Of a stretch of 64,000 bases of DNA, positions 35,301 through 47,100 are shown piece after piece. The stretch's first letter is position 1; the number at the start of each line of letters is the position of its first letter. Location: assembly GCF_964355755.1 (NCBI RefSeq), contig NC_092671.1:19370001-19434000 (forward strand). The letters run 5' to 3'. The position numbers and the translations under genes were made by a program. Under the pieces are notes generated by a model. It ran no database searches. It had not been told where the DNA came from and saw nothing but the letters and a program-made list of their open reading frames with translations. The DNA is from Antedon mediterranea. Lineage: Eukaryota; Echinodermata; Crinoidea; Comatulida; Antedonidae.

Positions 35301-37975
35301 ACAACTATTAATATTTGTTTTGTTGGGGGTTTACTGGATTACTTATAGGCCAACAAAAGGTGTTATCAACCATCACAATTATCACAAAATACTAAGTAGG
35401 CCTTATCTTAGGATATCCATGTAACAATTGGTTACATTTAGTTGCATTGTGCTGTACATGTGAATTGGGTATAAGTTATAAGTTAATAAATTATACATAC
35501 TCCATTCATTTCATAGGTAACTTGACCACTTTCGCCGTTAAGGCCACCCTAATGAGGAAAAAATAGAAAAAAATATAAGTTTTAACTAAATAATTATGGA
35601 AACAGGAAAGTACTTCACTTGTATTTTAATAATCTATAAAGCTATAATCTATAAGCTTTTAATATAAGATTATTGTCATTTGATTGGAGGATTGTGATGA
35701 TGTTTGGATTGACATTATATAAATATTCTATTGAACTCTTGTGTCATCAAGAGTGCAATATTAAACTCGAGAATGCAATTTCGTTTTCCACGATTATTTT
35801 GATTACGCAGTTTGCAACATCCCACATGTGCGACACAAGGCTTTTGTTAACTAATCATGTTTGATCAACCTGTAGTGTGCTTCCTCTATAAATTGAGAGA
35901 GTTGTGTGTTTTTTCGTACAATGGAACAAATAATTTTGTTTGGTGAAATATGAAATATTCGATTTTCACATCATGAAATTATTTGTACTCATAAACATTC
36001 ATTCATTGTATAATATTTGGATGGATTGGTGTTTGACTTACATTTCTTGATTTTGACATCTTAGCCTCACTAACAATGAATCCAGTAACTTTGTCGTCAC
36101 TCAGTATCTCGGTGGATATGCTGCCATTTTTTAGCTTAATAATTTTACAAGCTACAGGTTTACCTGTTCTTCTGTCAACTGATGTTTCAAATTCTACAGC
36201 ATCTACAAAAAAAAAAAAATCGCTTTGAATATTTTAACATCTGCAACAAAATTATCATCTTGAATATATTATATTTCAAGCATACTGCAGATGTTGTGAT
36301 TTGTTGACAGTACTGTAACCAATAGGAAGCTATTGATTTGCATCCCAGGACCTGTTGGTCGACACCTGGCTAGGAATCCACCGAGGAGGGAATGGTGAAT
36401 TGGTAAATGCATAATGCCAGATCATTTGTAACAGATTTATTATCAGATTACTACTGCGAATATCTTGTTCTAGTTGGGTTGTTTGTGTTGGGTACTAGAG
36501 AAACATGTATACAACTTAGCTAGTTCCCATCGATATAATGCAATTGTTGTATTCGTATATTGTGGTTTGTGTTATTATCTAAATAACAAAATACAACGAG
36601 ATCCATAGTAAAATATGTCAATTACATCAATTTTTTAAGTTTTAAGGTATCCCAGCATTTATATATTCATTTTGCGGACACATACAATTTATTTACTACC
36701 TACCTCCTAATGTTAACTCTTCAACATTGTCCGAATATTCACTATAATGGAAAAATAGTCGTCCATCTCGATCACAACATTGAAGGAAGCCATATGATGA
36801 CTAAAGATAATAGAATTAAAAAATAATGTATTATGTAACCGTACATAGTGGCTTCAGTCAGATCATTTTATCCAAACAAACATGGTATTAAAATCTGAGT
36901 ACAGTAACAGTGTCTTGCCCCAGATTACAGGATTAGAGGTAGCACATGGAACTAATTTTAAATATAACGTATGTACTGTATTCATTTTTTTTTTCATTTT
37001 ATTTTACCCATGAATATAAATTATAAACATTGTAACATACAAATAATAATTATTATATCAAGGGAAGGGCTAAAAAATAGTTAAAACTAATCAAGTTCAG
37101 CCTCTAAACATTGAAATATAAATAGTTATATAAATAAATTAGGGCTACCTGTCTAAAAAATGAATATACAGTACATAAAAACCTTTCTCTCAAATATACA
37201 AATATTATTAAATAAATAACAAAAGGAATGCATACTTACCAGAAGCTTTTCCACCTGTCCTGTCTCTCTTTGAACCCTGTCAATTGAAGATTTACAGAAT
37301 GTTAATTGTATCTTTTTATTGAATTGGATTATTATTCAATGTTTCTTTTTTATTAAAAAGTACTGTAATTTGAAATACGGAAAGTTTCACAATTTTTTAA
37401 AGTGTCAAATTTATGAGTATCAAACTGAATTATCAGTTATTCAAATATAACTGCTTGTTTCTGAGGCATACAGTAGTTTTTGAAATTTATAAAGTACTAT
37501 CAAAGCGCCTTGAGCACTTTGTGGATATGTGCACTTTATAAATCTTATTTAAATCTTATCTTATTATCTCAAAACCACAAATAACAGAGCAGTAATGTTT
37601 TAAAAGAAAGGGTTACCAACCCATTATGTGATGGATAACTGGTTGAGCGTTGAAGTGGTCCAGACATAGAATGATTTCGACTGCCATATGCATTTGATAA
37701 AGGTTGTTTCTAAATAAAACAAAAACAACATAACACTAACAGCTATAAGTTTATTAATTGGAAAAAAATACTGTACTTTGAAATACTATATCTTGTAGAA
37801 AGACACTGTTGGCAGTGGTAAGTACAGTTCTATACTCTGTGCAATAAAGGTAACAACAATTGTCTTTTCCTCTACATTAATAACACCTAATAGTCATAGA
37901 TAGTATACTTTTCTAATTTGGCTATTTTTAATTAAATAATTGACATCACATTACCTTCCACAGTGGACTTGCCAT
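26309..37975 (-). CDS. CSDE1: Cold shock domain-containing protein E1 (UNR), complete, 806 aa
   Basis: Twenty coding exons: 37975-37955, 37709-37621, 37276-37240, 36800-36704, 36202-36042, 35548-35501, 34993-34893, 34575-34449, 34079-33993, 33897-33725, 33239-33068, 32595-32500, 32172-32128, 31845-31720, 31325-31182, 30815-30643, 30103-29874, 28101-27914, 26998-26835, 26450-26309. The sum is 2,421 nt with every phase consistent; the human protein is about 798 aa. Five canonical cold-shock domains are marked by [32 protein letters not shown] and LFFHMSEV, alternating with weaker CSD-like units (e.g. [12 protein letters not shown]). The C-terminus [17 protein letters not shown] is the SUZ-C motif. 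The family binds single-stranded purine-rich mRNA in the cytoplasm and controls translation and mRNA turnover, often with PABP. The start MASPLWK is the first ATG after the 5' UTR. The gene is intact. Confidence 0.95.
28306..28420. mobile_element. Possible retroelement terminal fragment
   Basis: Contains AGAGCTTTCGGGCAACACTA followed by CCTCATCAGTG. This 'CTTTCGG...CATCAG' wording is often seen in terminal repeats of Penelope-like retroelements. No coding part is present, so this is only a weak resemblance. Confidence 0.25.
28478..29394. repeat. 80-bp tandem repeat, 7 copies, interrupted by a MITE
   Basis: The marker ACCATGGCCTTGTAGAAGTG occurs at 28501, 28931, 29011, 29091, 29171, 29251 and 29331. 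That is an exact 80-bp period once the insertion 28577-28922 plus one TTAA copy (350 bp) is removed. The copies are essentially identical, which implies recent expansion or homogenisation. Located in a CSDE1 intron between exons 30103-29874 and 28101-27914. Confidence 0.95.
28577..28922. mobile_element. Family M3 MITE (346 bp) with TTAA target duplication
   Basis: Ends are AGATATATTGTCCCCC and its near complement GGGGGACAATACATCT. Flanking TTAA lies at 28573-28576 and 28923-28926. The uninterrupted repeat unit reads ATTTAAGTTAACC, so the empty site is known from the other six copies and the TTAA was duplicated. TTAA specificity is typical of piggyBac-type transposases, which would have to act in trans. 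Relatives: 50545-50872 and 23195-23325. Confidence 0.85.
29440..29500. repeat. Possible SINE/LINE tail-like repeat
   Basis: TTTATATTGCGCCTTATCAA and TTTTAAGGCGCATTA form an imperfect inverted pair resembling the GCGC-tail motifs of dispersed repeats in invertebrates. A similar AAAGCGCCTTGAGCACTTT tail lies at 37500-37560 in another CSDE1 intron. Identification is by general resemblance only. Confidence 0.3.
32905..33005. repeat. LINE-tail-like interspersed repeat in a CSDE1 intron
   Basis: TTATTTATTTTATTTATACT followed by GGGTGACCTCTTCAGTC and a CAAAAGACTGGTCTCCCAGA segment. The AT-rich tetranucleotide tail plus hairpin-like segment resembles CR1/L2-type LINE 3' ends. No coding sequence. Confidence 0.3.
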
Positions 37976-38520
37976 ATTTAATATTGAGTTTCTTTAAAGT
38001 AGTGGATGTTTTTAGATATTATGCGTGCTGTTGAGCTTTCATTATTTTTTGGCTAAAAGTTTTACGTCTCATGGGCTGCTTTGCTATTATTGCTGCTTTG
38101 AAAAAGAAAGTAAGAATAATGATTAATATTAGAAATTAATATCAGATACTTTAATAATAATACAAAATAAACGGGACGAATCGACCATATAATTTTCGGT
38201 GTCTGACTGTATACTCGGTACGGCCGTCAGTAGTACCGTCTGTATAGCTTATAACCAATCATAGTTTAGCCTACACAACAACAAAAGACAAGACAAAGAA
38301 TTGGTGTCTAGAAAAACAGCTTCACAATGAAATTAACAGAAATTGATAATTGGGTACTAAAGTAAATTAATAACTATAAAATGCTGCCTAGAATTCGACA
38401 AAATGTGTTAAATACCTCAACTTTCCAGCACATCCTCTGTTCATGAACAACAACCACGCTCACCGGGGTTCAAACCACCCACAACAAGAAAGACGAAGTG
38501 TGACGTCACGACGTGTGTGG
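37976..38520 (-). promoter_or_regulatory. CSDE1: CSDE1 5' UTR exons and promoter region
   Basis: A probable 5' UTR exon end lies at 38416 (GAG|GTATTT), and an acceptor-like TTTTTCAAAG near 38093 would start the UTR part of the first coding exon. Upstream, 38440-38560 is the least AT-rich, CpG-rich stretch nearby. It contains an exact CRE TGACGTCA at 38501-38508 followed by a GTCGTCGTCGTC run, as expected of a housekeeping promoter. The transcription start itself is not resolved. Confidence 0.45.
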
Positions 38521-38644
38521 GGTATTCGCCGTCGTCGTCGTGAGGACGTCGTGTGTAAATGAAAGCGAGAAGTAACGGTGGTGTGAAGTGAGGTACCATG
38601 AGAGTAGGCATATGTTGGTAGTAATCATTTGTTGTAGCCTATAT

Positions 38645-38784
38645 AGCTCTGTCTACACTATCAAACTGTATGTGACAAAAAAAATGTGATGTGCCCATAT
38701 GGACATGATGATGTCATTTCACTACCATATTGGGGCACATCCCACATTTTTGTCAAACAAGTTTGATAGTGTAGACGGAGGAGC
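38645..38784 (+). mobile_element. Short MITE, family M1, intact copy B (140 bp)
   Basis: Terminal inverted repeats AGCTCTGTCTACACTATCAA and, on the right, GATAGTGTAGACGGAGGAGC. Interior TGTGACAAAAAAAATGTGAT and its counterpart near the right end make it nearly fully palindromic. It sits about 140 bp upstream of the CSDE1 promoter region. Copies also at 1114-1228 and 50375-50487. Confidence 0.8.
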
Positions 38785-39955
38785 TTATACGTTTCCACTG
38801 ATAAACAAAAATACTCATTTGTAATCAGTTTGTTTTAGTAGTGTGATAGTATTGCGTTCGATAGGCCTATTTTCTAAAAGTATTCGCAGTATCTTGGCAA
38901 TCCAATGTTTGTAGACCGATTTTTGTTTAATTTAACTTATAGTTTAGAATTCATTGACAATGATGATGTACAATTTACCAAGCATTTTGACACAATTGTA
39001 TTGTATTTTATCACTTTTTAGTCGCGTGCGTGCAATGCGACTCTACATGTCACTATGTCGGTCGTTTGGTCGGTCGGTCGGTCGGTCGGTAAACTCTAAC
39101 TTTGTTTATGTTCTTGTTTGTTTTGTTGCATTTTTGTCATATCTAAGGGGTGTTTATTTGATTATACATGTTACCAGATACACACTACCATCTAAAATAA
39201 ACGCCTCCACGAATAAACGCCTCCCTAAAAACCCTCTAGTCGATCATGAACGTGGAGTGGAATGCTATCTGAATCAATAATACTAGAACATATAAAATTA
39301 GACATCTACATCATTGTTTTGGAATTAATTTTAACCAGCCACACATTTAAATGCGCTTTCATTTTGAAGAAGAAAGTATAGGCCTAATTAATCAGTCATT
39401 TGAATGTCTCTCTCACCATGATTAGCATTTTTCTTTTGATTTCCTCTTAGTTTATATATTTCTGATAAAGGTTTGAAACATTGTAAACATTATTTTGGAA
39501 CACCAGTAAATATTTGCAGCAATTATGTTAATTTAGAGTGCAAAAAAATGACAGATCCTAGTTCCATGCTAAAATATGTTAGGCCTAAATAAAGAGTCTT
39601 GTCTAGTTCTAGTAATGGAACATCTCTATAAATTGTATTGGGCATTTCGCCCAATTTATTTCCACGTCTTCTATTCTGTTTCCATAAAGAATTGGTTTTT
39701 ATTTAATGTCATTCTAGATATCTTACAGAAAATTTCAATTACGACTGAATCTCAAATTTACGGTGATTAGATTGTTGTGGGCAGTTCCCTGAGACCACCA
39801 TTTTGGGATGCAGTCGAACAATTTATTTCAGAGAATATGAACCTTTATTTGGCTGTCGAATCAAAGAATATAGGCAGGCCTAATAATGGCCGAGCTGCTC
39901 TTAATTAGTTTCAAATTTTCGGTGGACGTGAATTCCGGGTTCTGTTGTGAACGCT
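38785..39955. other. Intergenic stretch upstream of CSDE1
   Basis: Contains a (GGTC)n microsatellite at about 39068-39090. The open frame at 38954-39280 is low complexity in part and has no recognisable domain. Nothing else seen. Confidence 0.35.
39068..39090. repeat. (GGTC)n microsatellite
   Basis: Five to six GGTC units, preceded by GTCGTTT. Confidence 0.85.
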
Positions 39956-42900
39956 TGGGTCATTTCATTTATTTATTTGACCAACAAAACATAATATATA
40001 ATGTGCAAAGATGAAATTGGTCAGGGACTGCTAAAGTAATACGATTAATGTAACTACAAGAGTCAGCAGTCCCATGATCTTAACTAAAATAAATATATAA
40101 TTTAATAAACAAATAAAGTATAAAGCTGTGAGTATACAGAAAAAAAAGAACAAATATGATATACAACAAAATTGAATTAAATATACCCAAAAAAAATAAA
40201 AAAGAAAAGAATTAAAGATAATTATCATGAAGGAAAGAGTCAATAGATGATAAAAGATGAAGAAAAGATTCAGTAACAGCTAATTGGCGTAATGAAGAAG
40301 GTAACTGAAACCAAACCTTGGGAAGCGGTTTATAGGAGAATTACGAAGGGCCAGAGTTCGAGAAAAGAGATGATTAAAAGTGAGGTCTTCAGTATGTCTA
40401 GGATTGATACTGAGATTCTGGATGACAGAAGAGCAGTCAGTAAAGCCATAAAGACATTTAAAAATAAAGTGAAAACGGATTTTGTTGCGACGGTTTTCAA
40501 GGGACATTTCTTGTAAAATTTCGTTGGATGCGCTTTATGCGGATTGACTGGGACTTGGTTTGATGCAACCAAACAGGAAGTCCATATTATAGTCAAGAAT
40601 GGGTAAAATTAAAGATTTAAAAAGAGACAGTAAAGCAGGTTTTAAAGCATTATTAGCAACACTCAAAATAAGCCCAGACATTCTGTTTGCCTTAGAAACA
40701 ACATTATTTATATGTTTATTCCAGGATAATTTGTTGTCGAGAGTTGTTGTGTGTGGAGACAGTAAGAAGAGGTTGACCATTATAGAAATAAGTGTGAGGA
40801 ATGTAAATTTTCTTCCGAGTAACATGCATCCCTTTTGTCTTCTTTGAGTTCTTTTCTTTCTTTTCTTTCTTTTATTCAATTTTTCACACTTCAAAAATAG
40901 TACAAGTAAAGTGAAACAATGATAACAGGTATCATAGTAATAAACAGTAAAGTAATCAATCTAATTAAAAAGAATATATAGAGATACTTGTACTTTAAAA
41001 AAAAACATAGAAGTGTGAAAGGAGGTCAACTAAGTAAGATACTTTAAGCTTGACCCCCTAACAAGTTAAATGACATAGAATTTGCAGATGCCCACTGGTG
41101 AATGGAATGAAGATCAGATTTAAGAATTGTAGAGTCGGTATCTGAATGAATGGGTCTATAAATGAGAAGATCATCTGCAGAGTACAGAAGTAGAGTTCAG
41201 AGTAGAGTTGATATCATTGACAAATAAGTTGAATAAAAGAGGACCTAAAACTAAACCTTTCAAGGAAACATTACCGGCAAAACGAACACTTTGGGTTCTG
41301 TGGGTTAAAAAGGATGAAATCCAATGCCATAAGGGTCCGCAAATGTTATATTGTTAAGCGAGTTTCATGAGGAAGTTTATCAAAGGCCTTTGACATGTCC
41401 AAAAATACAGCATCGATGATGGGAGGTTGTGGCTTGTCAAGAATTGAGGACCAGCTATGAGAAATATTAGTTAAAAGAGTAGCACAAGATTTACCTTTCA
41501 CAAAACCATCCCGTTTCTGGGTACAATAGTAAAAACTCTGATAAATGTGAGGAGATGGTCTTTTTTACAATTTTCTCAAGACACTTGCAGATGATTGAAG
41601 TAAGGTGAACTGGGCGATAGTTTGACAAAGTGGATGCATCACCAGATTGGAACAACTTCTGCGTGTTTCCACTGGAGGGGAAGAGTTCCAGAGTTAAGAG
41701 ATTGTGAGAAAATAGTATACAGAGGATAAGAAATAGGCAGAGAAATAGCCTGAAGAAGCCATCCAAGGTGAAAAGTTATCAAGACCAGGTGAAGTAAACG
41801 AGAATGTAGAGAGGGCATCAGCAACATCTTTAGGAGTAAAGTAAATGTTATCCAATGGAGGAAAGGATGGAGATTGGATATTGCAAGCAGGAGGTGTAAA
41901 CGGAAGGAGATTAGGAGGAAACAGAGCAAAAGTAAGAATTAAAAGCATTGGCAATATCATGTGGAATTTCTAAGATCTCATTATTAACATTAAATGTTTG
42001 CGAGTTTACACAGGTCGATTTTTTGGATTTAACAAATACCCAAAAACGTTTACGATTATTGTCTGAGCAAAAAAAATTGTCCATTAATAAGTTCCATAAC
42101 TCTTTCTTACAAGACCTTTTACACGATTTCTCAATTTCTTATATATTTCCCAGTCTGAAATGCATTTAGTTAACTTAGCTTTCTTGAAAAGTATTCTTTT
42201 CTTTTTAATCAATTTTTTTTATATCTTGTGTAATCCAAGGGTCTGTATGTTTGCGTGCTTTTCTTGATATACGAGGAATGCTGTCTCTAACAGCAGCATC
42301 GAGCAAGTCCATGAATCTTTCTAGAGACTTGTTAGCATCTCTCTAAGATGGATCAAATTATTTAAATGACCAAAATCAGTTTTAGAGCGTTGCAAGAAAC
42401 TTCGTGTCGTCGACTTTGGTTGAACAGACCTTGTAGAAACTTGAAAAACGATTGCATAGTGATCACTATCGACTGGATTATCCGAAATTTTAGGTGATAT
42501 CTTTTCTGGCGTCGAGCATGTAAATAAGAAGTCAATAATAGTTCCAGATTGATGATCATTTGAAGGTCGTGTAATTGTATCAATCAGTTGGGTAAAGTCC
42601 ATAGGTTCAGTGATGTCAGATAGTGCAGTGAAGTCAGGATGAGATGTATCGCACCAGTAGACATTAACATCTCCAGTTAACAGTATGCAATCAAATTTAT
42701 AGAACTCCTGTTGCAAATTAGAAATAGAATTATGGAAGCGATTCCAACAATCTTTCTTAGCATGTGGAGGCCTATATAATGTACCAATCAATACATTTAG
42801 ATGTCCTACTTTTAAAGAAATCCAAAGGAGTTCCAGATTGTCATCAACATGGTAAGGTTTTGATGAAAACTCTGTCCTGATAGCCATGAACACTCCCTTC

Positions 42901-43110
42901 GCCACGAAAATCACAATCTTTTCTATAGATATTATAATCACTTAGGTTGAGATTTGAGAATTTAAGATGGAAGGAGGCTCGTCCAGCCATGTCTCTGTTA
43001 CGCAGATAATATCGCATGGATTTATTGTTATATAAGCAGCCAAGTCAAGACGTTTGTGTATTATACTTCTATCATTAAAGCTAATTACAGTTTAGTGATT
43101 TGTTTCTCCT
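39956..43110 (-). pseudogene. Decayed non-LTR retrotransposon (LINE), minus strand
   Basis: Read on the minus strand, an APE-type endonuclease comes first: CDIICVTETWLDE near 43000, then GTLYRPP, CILLTGDVN and the terminal DSDHYAIVF in the frame 42941-42321. The reverse transcriptase follows: SNYRPVHLTSIICKCLEKIV near 41600, motif A FLDMSKAFD near 41390, motif C SADDLLIYR near 41175 and the thumb-side DNKLSWNKHINNVVSKANR near 40730. The parts lie in different frames with stops between, so it is inactive. The order and motifs place it in the CR1/L2/jockey-like LINE group. An AT-rich TTTATTTATTTGA tract near 39970 marks the 3' end. Boundaries are approximate. Confidence 0.85.
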
Positions 43111-44103
43111 AAATGTTGGCAATTGATTAAGGCTACAGTCATGTACTTGAATAGATTGGTAATAATTTGAGTCGCTTATGACATGCATATTCAACAAAAA
43201 CAAATTTTTTATCAGGAAGAATATCTTTAATGATGTTTTTTGACCATAGAGTTATCCATTTTTTGATTCATGACTGATCAAAAATCAATTATGAATCTGT
43301 TATTAGCACTGCTGCAATGTCATCTGAATGATTGAATGCTTTATTTGCCCATTATCATAATAATAGCAATATAAATTCATCTTAAAGTTTGACAAATATA
43401 TTACAGTAGTACAATAAAAAACAGATAAATCAATTTAAAACAAAACACACACAAAGTACACACACAATATTGCAAAGCACTTAAGTTTTAAAATGCGGTA
43501 ACAATTTGGAAGTTAAAATACGATGGTGAATTGAATTATGGATGGCGCATTTGCAACAAAAGATATTGTCCTGTTATTAATTAGTATAGGCCTATGTTTA
43601 TGGTTGCCTTAATATGTTGCCAAATATAGTTGGTATTAACGTCTGTTCGCTCTTATTTTTTACTGAAATACTTCCCGACATATGTTGTTGGTTTAGTATG
43701 TTCTTAAAAAATACAGAAACCAATACTGCGCGTTCTGACCAATAAGCTAACGACAAGTTGGCACTAAGAAGATTCTCTCGTTCACACGACAAACAATCTG
43801 AAAAATGATCCTTTTAAAACCAATGAAGCGTAACAAGTAACACACTGACAGAGAGACTGGATTTTAAACGCTGGACTAATTTAATTTTGTTCAATATATT
43901 GCCAACAAAAGGTTTTAACCATTTAATTAGTGTACACCTAAATTTCCTGTTCATTTTCTTTGGCGATTTTGCTATATATTTGAATTTAATTTAATTTTAT
44001 TGCAGGATTTTAGCCGGTTTAGTAGGTAGGCCAGCCAGCCAAGCTGTAGTGTAGCGATCGGATCATCAAATAATCGACGTGTCTTTCTCAATCAAAGGAC
44101 GAG
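43111..44103. other. Intergenic region and LMAN1 5' side
   Basis: AT-rich sequence with no recognisable gene. A TTATTGCAG acceptor-like site at 44005 could start the exon that carries the LMAN1 start codon, so the promoter may lie further left. AGCGATCGGATC near 44055 lies in its 5' UTR. Confidence 0.35.
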
Positions 44104-47100
44104 ATGCCTTCCTACAGGTTATTACCCGGCCTAGGCATTGTAGCCTTATTAACTGTAATCTACACATGTTTTGCACAGGCACCCCACAAAACATTCCAAT
44201 TTAAGTACAGTCTTAAAGGACCACATCTTTCTCAAGAAGATGGTACAGTGCCGTTTTGGGAGTATGGTGGAAGTAAGTTCAATTCAATTCATAATAATAT
44301 TGATTTCCTTTCATCAACATATGGTCCATGGATGGTTTGATTATTATTAGGCTATTTGTATTTTTTATTTTCCTCTTAACTATTAATAAAATAGCAATAA
44401 ATAAATTGAGTGATGCACAGTTTAGTTATTGATGCTTTTACATCTGTTATGATATACAGAGTTTTATTGTAAATGTTCTATTTTTGGATTAATGTGGTAG
44501 GCCTATCTATGTTAGGCCTAACCAAATATTAATAATATGATAATTTATTTTGTAATAGGTGCATTAGCTAGTGAAGACCAAGTGCGTATTACTCCATCAC
44601 TAAGAAGTAAAAGAGGTATGGATCGAACAGGTTCCTAAAATCACACAAATTATTTACTGTGAAATGTGAAAATGTGTATTAAAAAAAGATGTACATTCAA
44701 GATGTGGGTGTCACTGTCTGTCTGCTTGCGGAAGGTTTCCCTGATAACGTCAATGCGAGACTATTCTGTATTTAAAAAAAAAAAGTTTTATTCATTATAT
44801 TCTGCTTCTTTTGATTTAATATTTGTCAGGGTTCTTTTGTGTTTTACCAAACAGGTGTCTTCTGATTAAACGTTCTCCCATTGAACAAACAATGAAACAA
44901 CACTGTTCAGTAGATAAATGATAAAATCAATTGATAATGATATATGAATAATTAATGAAATAATTCAACCATTATGTTTTTGTTATCTCGTTGTTTATCT
45001 CAATTGTTTTAAATTATCTGTGTCCGAACAAAACAAACCCACATTGCTGACTAAAATTAAAACCATCTGCTATAGAAATCACTTATAGGTATATTTCATA
45101 AAGAAATTATAAAGTTATAATTTAAAGTTATTTAATTTAACTATATTGTGCATTCCCATCATAATTTTGTATGCAAATTTGGAATAAATGTTTATTTTAA
45201 TGAATTTATTATAATTTATTATGATTGTAGCCTAGAAACTACAATCTCATCTCAGATAATCTGTATCTATGATACTGCTAGCAGAGTATTTAAATTAAAA
45301 CCATTTAATAAAATGCAAGCAAGGCTGATTGTCCAAAGGTTAGAGATTTAAATTATAAATTAAATTAATGCAAGATGCTTATATTTATAACAGTTTAACA
45401 CACACTAAAAAAAAAAAAGAAGGGATATTTCCAGTTGTTCGTTCTTAATTAATAATGCCTTTATTTTTTTCTGAATTGTATCTTTTTTTTTGTTAAATAT
45501 TTGTTTTGTAAATTTTTCGATAGGATATATATGGAATAAATATAAGACACCTTATGACCATTGGGAGGTTGAAGTGGTTTTTCGTGTGACAGGGCGTGGT
45601 CGGATCGGTGCTGATGGTCTAGTAAGTACCAAAATTTAATATTATCAATTAACATAACAAGCAAGTCTTAGAAATTATGTTTAATAAATAATTCTCTATG
45701 CTAGTAAAAATAATCATTTGTGCATTTCTTTAAAAAAAATTATTTTCTCTATTTTAATTTCTTATATTTTATTTACTTATTCATTTGTAACTGCTACTGA
45801 TTAAATACTAATAGAAAAAGCACGAATGTGCAATACTCGGGGTACAGCGAAAGAAGCTGTATACAGACGTATACAGTTAGAAAGTTAAAGAAAAATAGGT
45901 TTCGCCAGGGCTCGAACCGGGACCTTCTGCGTGTTAAGCAGACTTGACAACCACTACACTACGAAACCTCTTACATTGAAATTGTGGGTTACAGAAAGTT
46001 TTTTAATCCATTTAAATTACAAATAAATGGTAATAAGCACAAAGCAAAATAAACATGTGTAAAAGTGATAATTACCGATTACACAAAATAAGTATTTTAA
46101 AAAATAATAATAAGATATACTGTGTATAATTATCATATTGCGTATACAGTACTTTTCACCATAAAGTTTAAAAAAAAAGGTTTAGCCCGGGCTCGAACCA
46201 GGTACCTTCTGCGTATTGAGCAAACGTGATAACCACTACGCCAAGAAGCCGCATATAACCATATAACTACATAACGCTGTGGTGTGTGTCACACATTGTG
46301 GATTCTTAATTAAACAAATTAATTAACAAAAAATTAAAAATCCGGCTCTATAGCTTTGAGGACATGTCCCTGTAGTATGTTCATGCCAAATCCCAGCTCA
46401 ATACTAGAACTAATAAGGGAGGAGTAGTACTTTAAAAATCGCACTTTTTACTCAATAGTGTCCAGATGGTGGAGGAGAAAATGAGTAAGTACTAGACTCG
46501 GGTACCCCGAGTAAAAAGCCGTTCATCTTGTATGTTGGGCTTTGATTTCACTACCCACTTGTGTGTTGAGTGTTCCACATTAGTGATGAACAACAAAGGT
46601 GGTAAATAGATGTGTGAAATTAATTCCATAGTTTATAGGTCATACCATTTTGTAACAGGGATGTTCAAGTGAAACTCATAATATTTATTTATAATTTTAT
46701 GTGGCATATTTCTGATTTCTGGTAGATTAAGGTAGGTTGTTGTACAATTTGCTAATTTTAATTAAAACACTGTTAAAACAGTCAAACATGAATTATTATA
46801 GTTTAGATTCAACCTGTTAGTGCTTGTTTTCATCGTTGTTAGTTGTCAACTGAATAAAGTACAATTACTAACTATTATCAAGAGTGGCTTTAATGGTTAA
46901 GATGCTCATCTACCATTCCTAGATTCAAATCCTGTTTGGTTTAAAGACTTTTTCATAAGGTTTTCTTTAAAAAATAAACATCTTATGTGTTTGTTTGTCC
47001 TTTGAATGGATTTTCAACAGTGACATAAATATGCTAATTGACAATCTTATTTGAAGGTCACTAATCTTATTTTCTGATTGTATGAATTCAAAATGGTTAA

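Larger units (their letters stand above)
45832..46513. mobile_element. Possible element bounded by TACTCGGGGTAC repeats, carrying two tRNA-like sequences
   Basis: TACTCGGGGTAC at about 45835 and its reverse complement GTACCCCGAGTA at about 46502 face each other across 0.67 kb in LMAN1 intron 3. Between them lie two minus-strand tRNA-like sequences. The 12-bp inverted match could be chance, but the composition suggests a tRNA-bearing transposable unit. Confidence 0.35.

Noticed and set aside
38954-39280. 108-codon open frame near the CSDE1 promoter
   Set aside because: Partly encoded by a (GGTC)n microsatellite (Gly-Arg-Ser-Val), no family resemblance, no splice signals.
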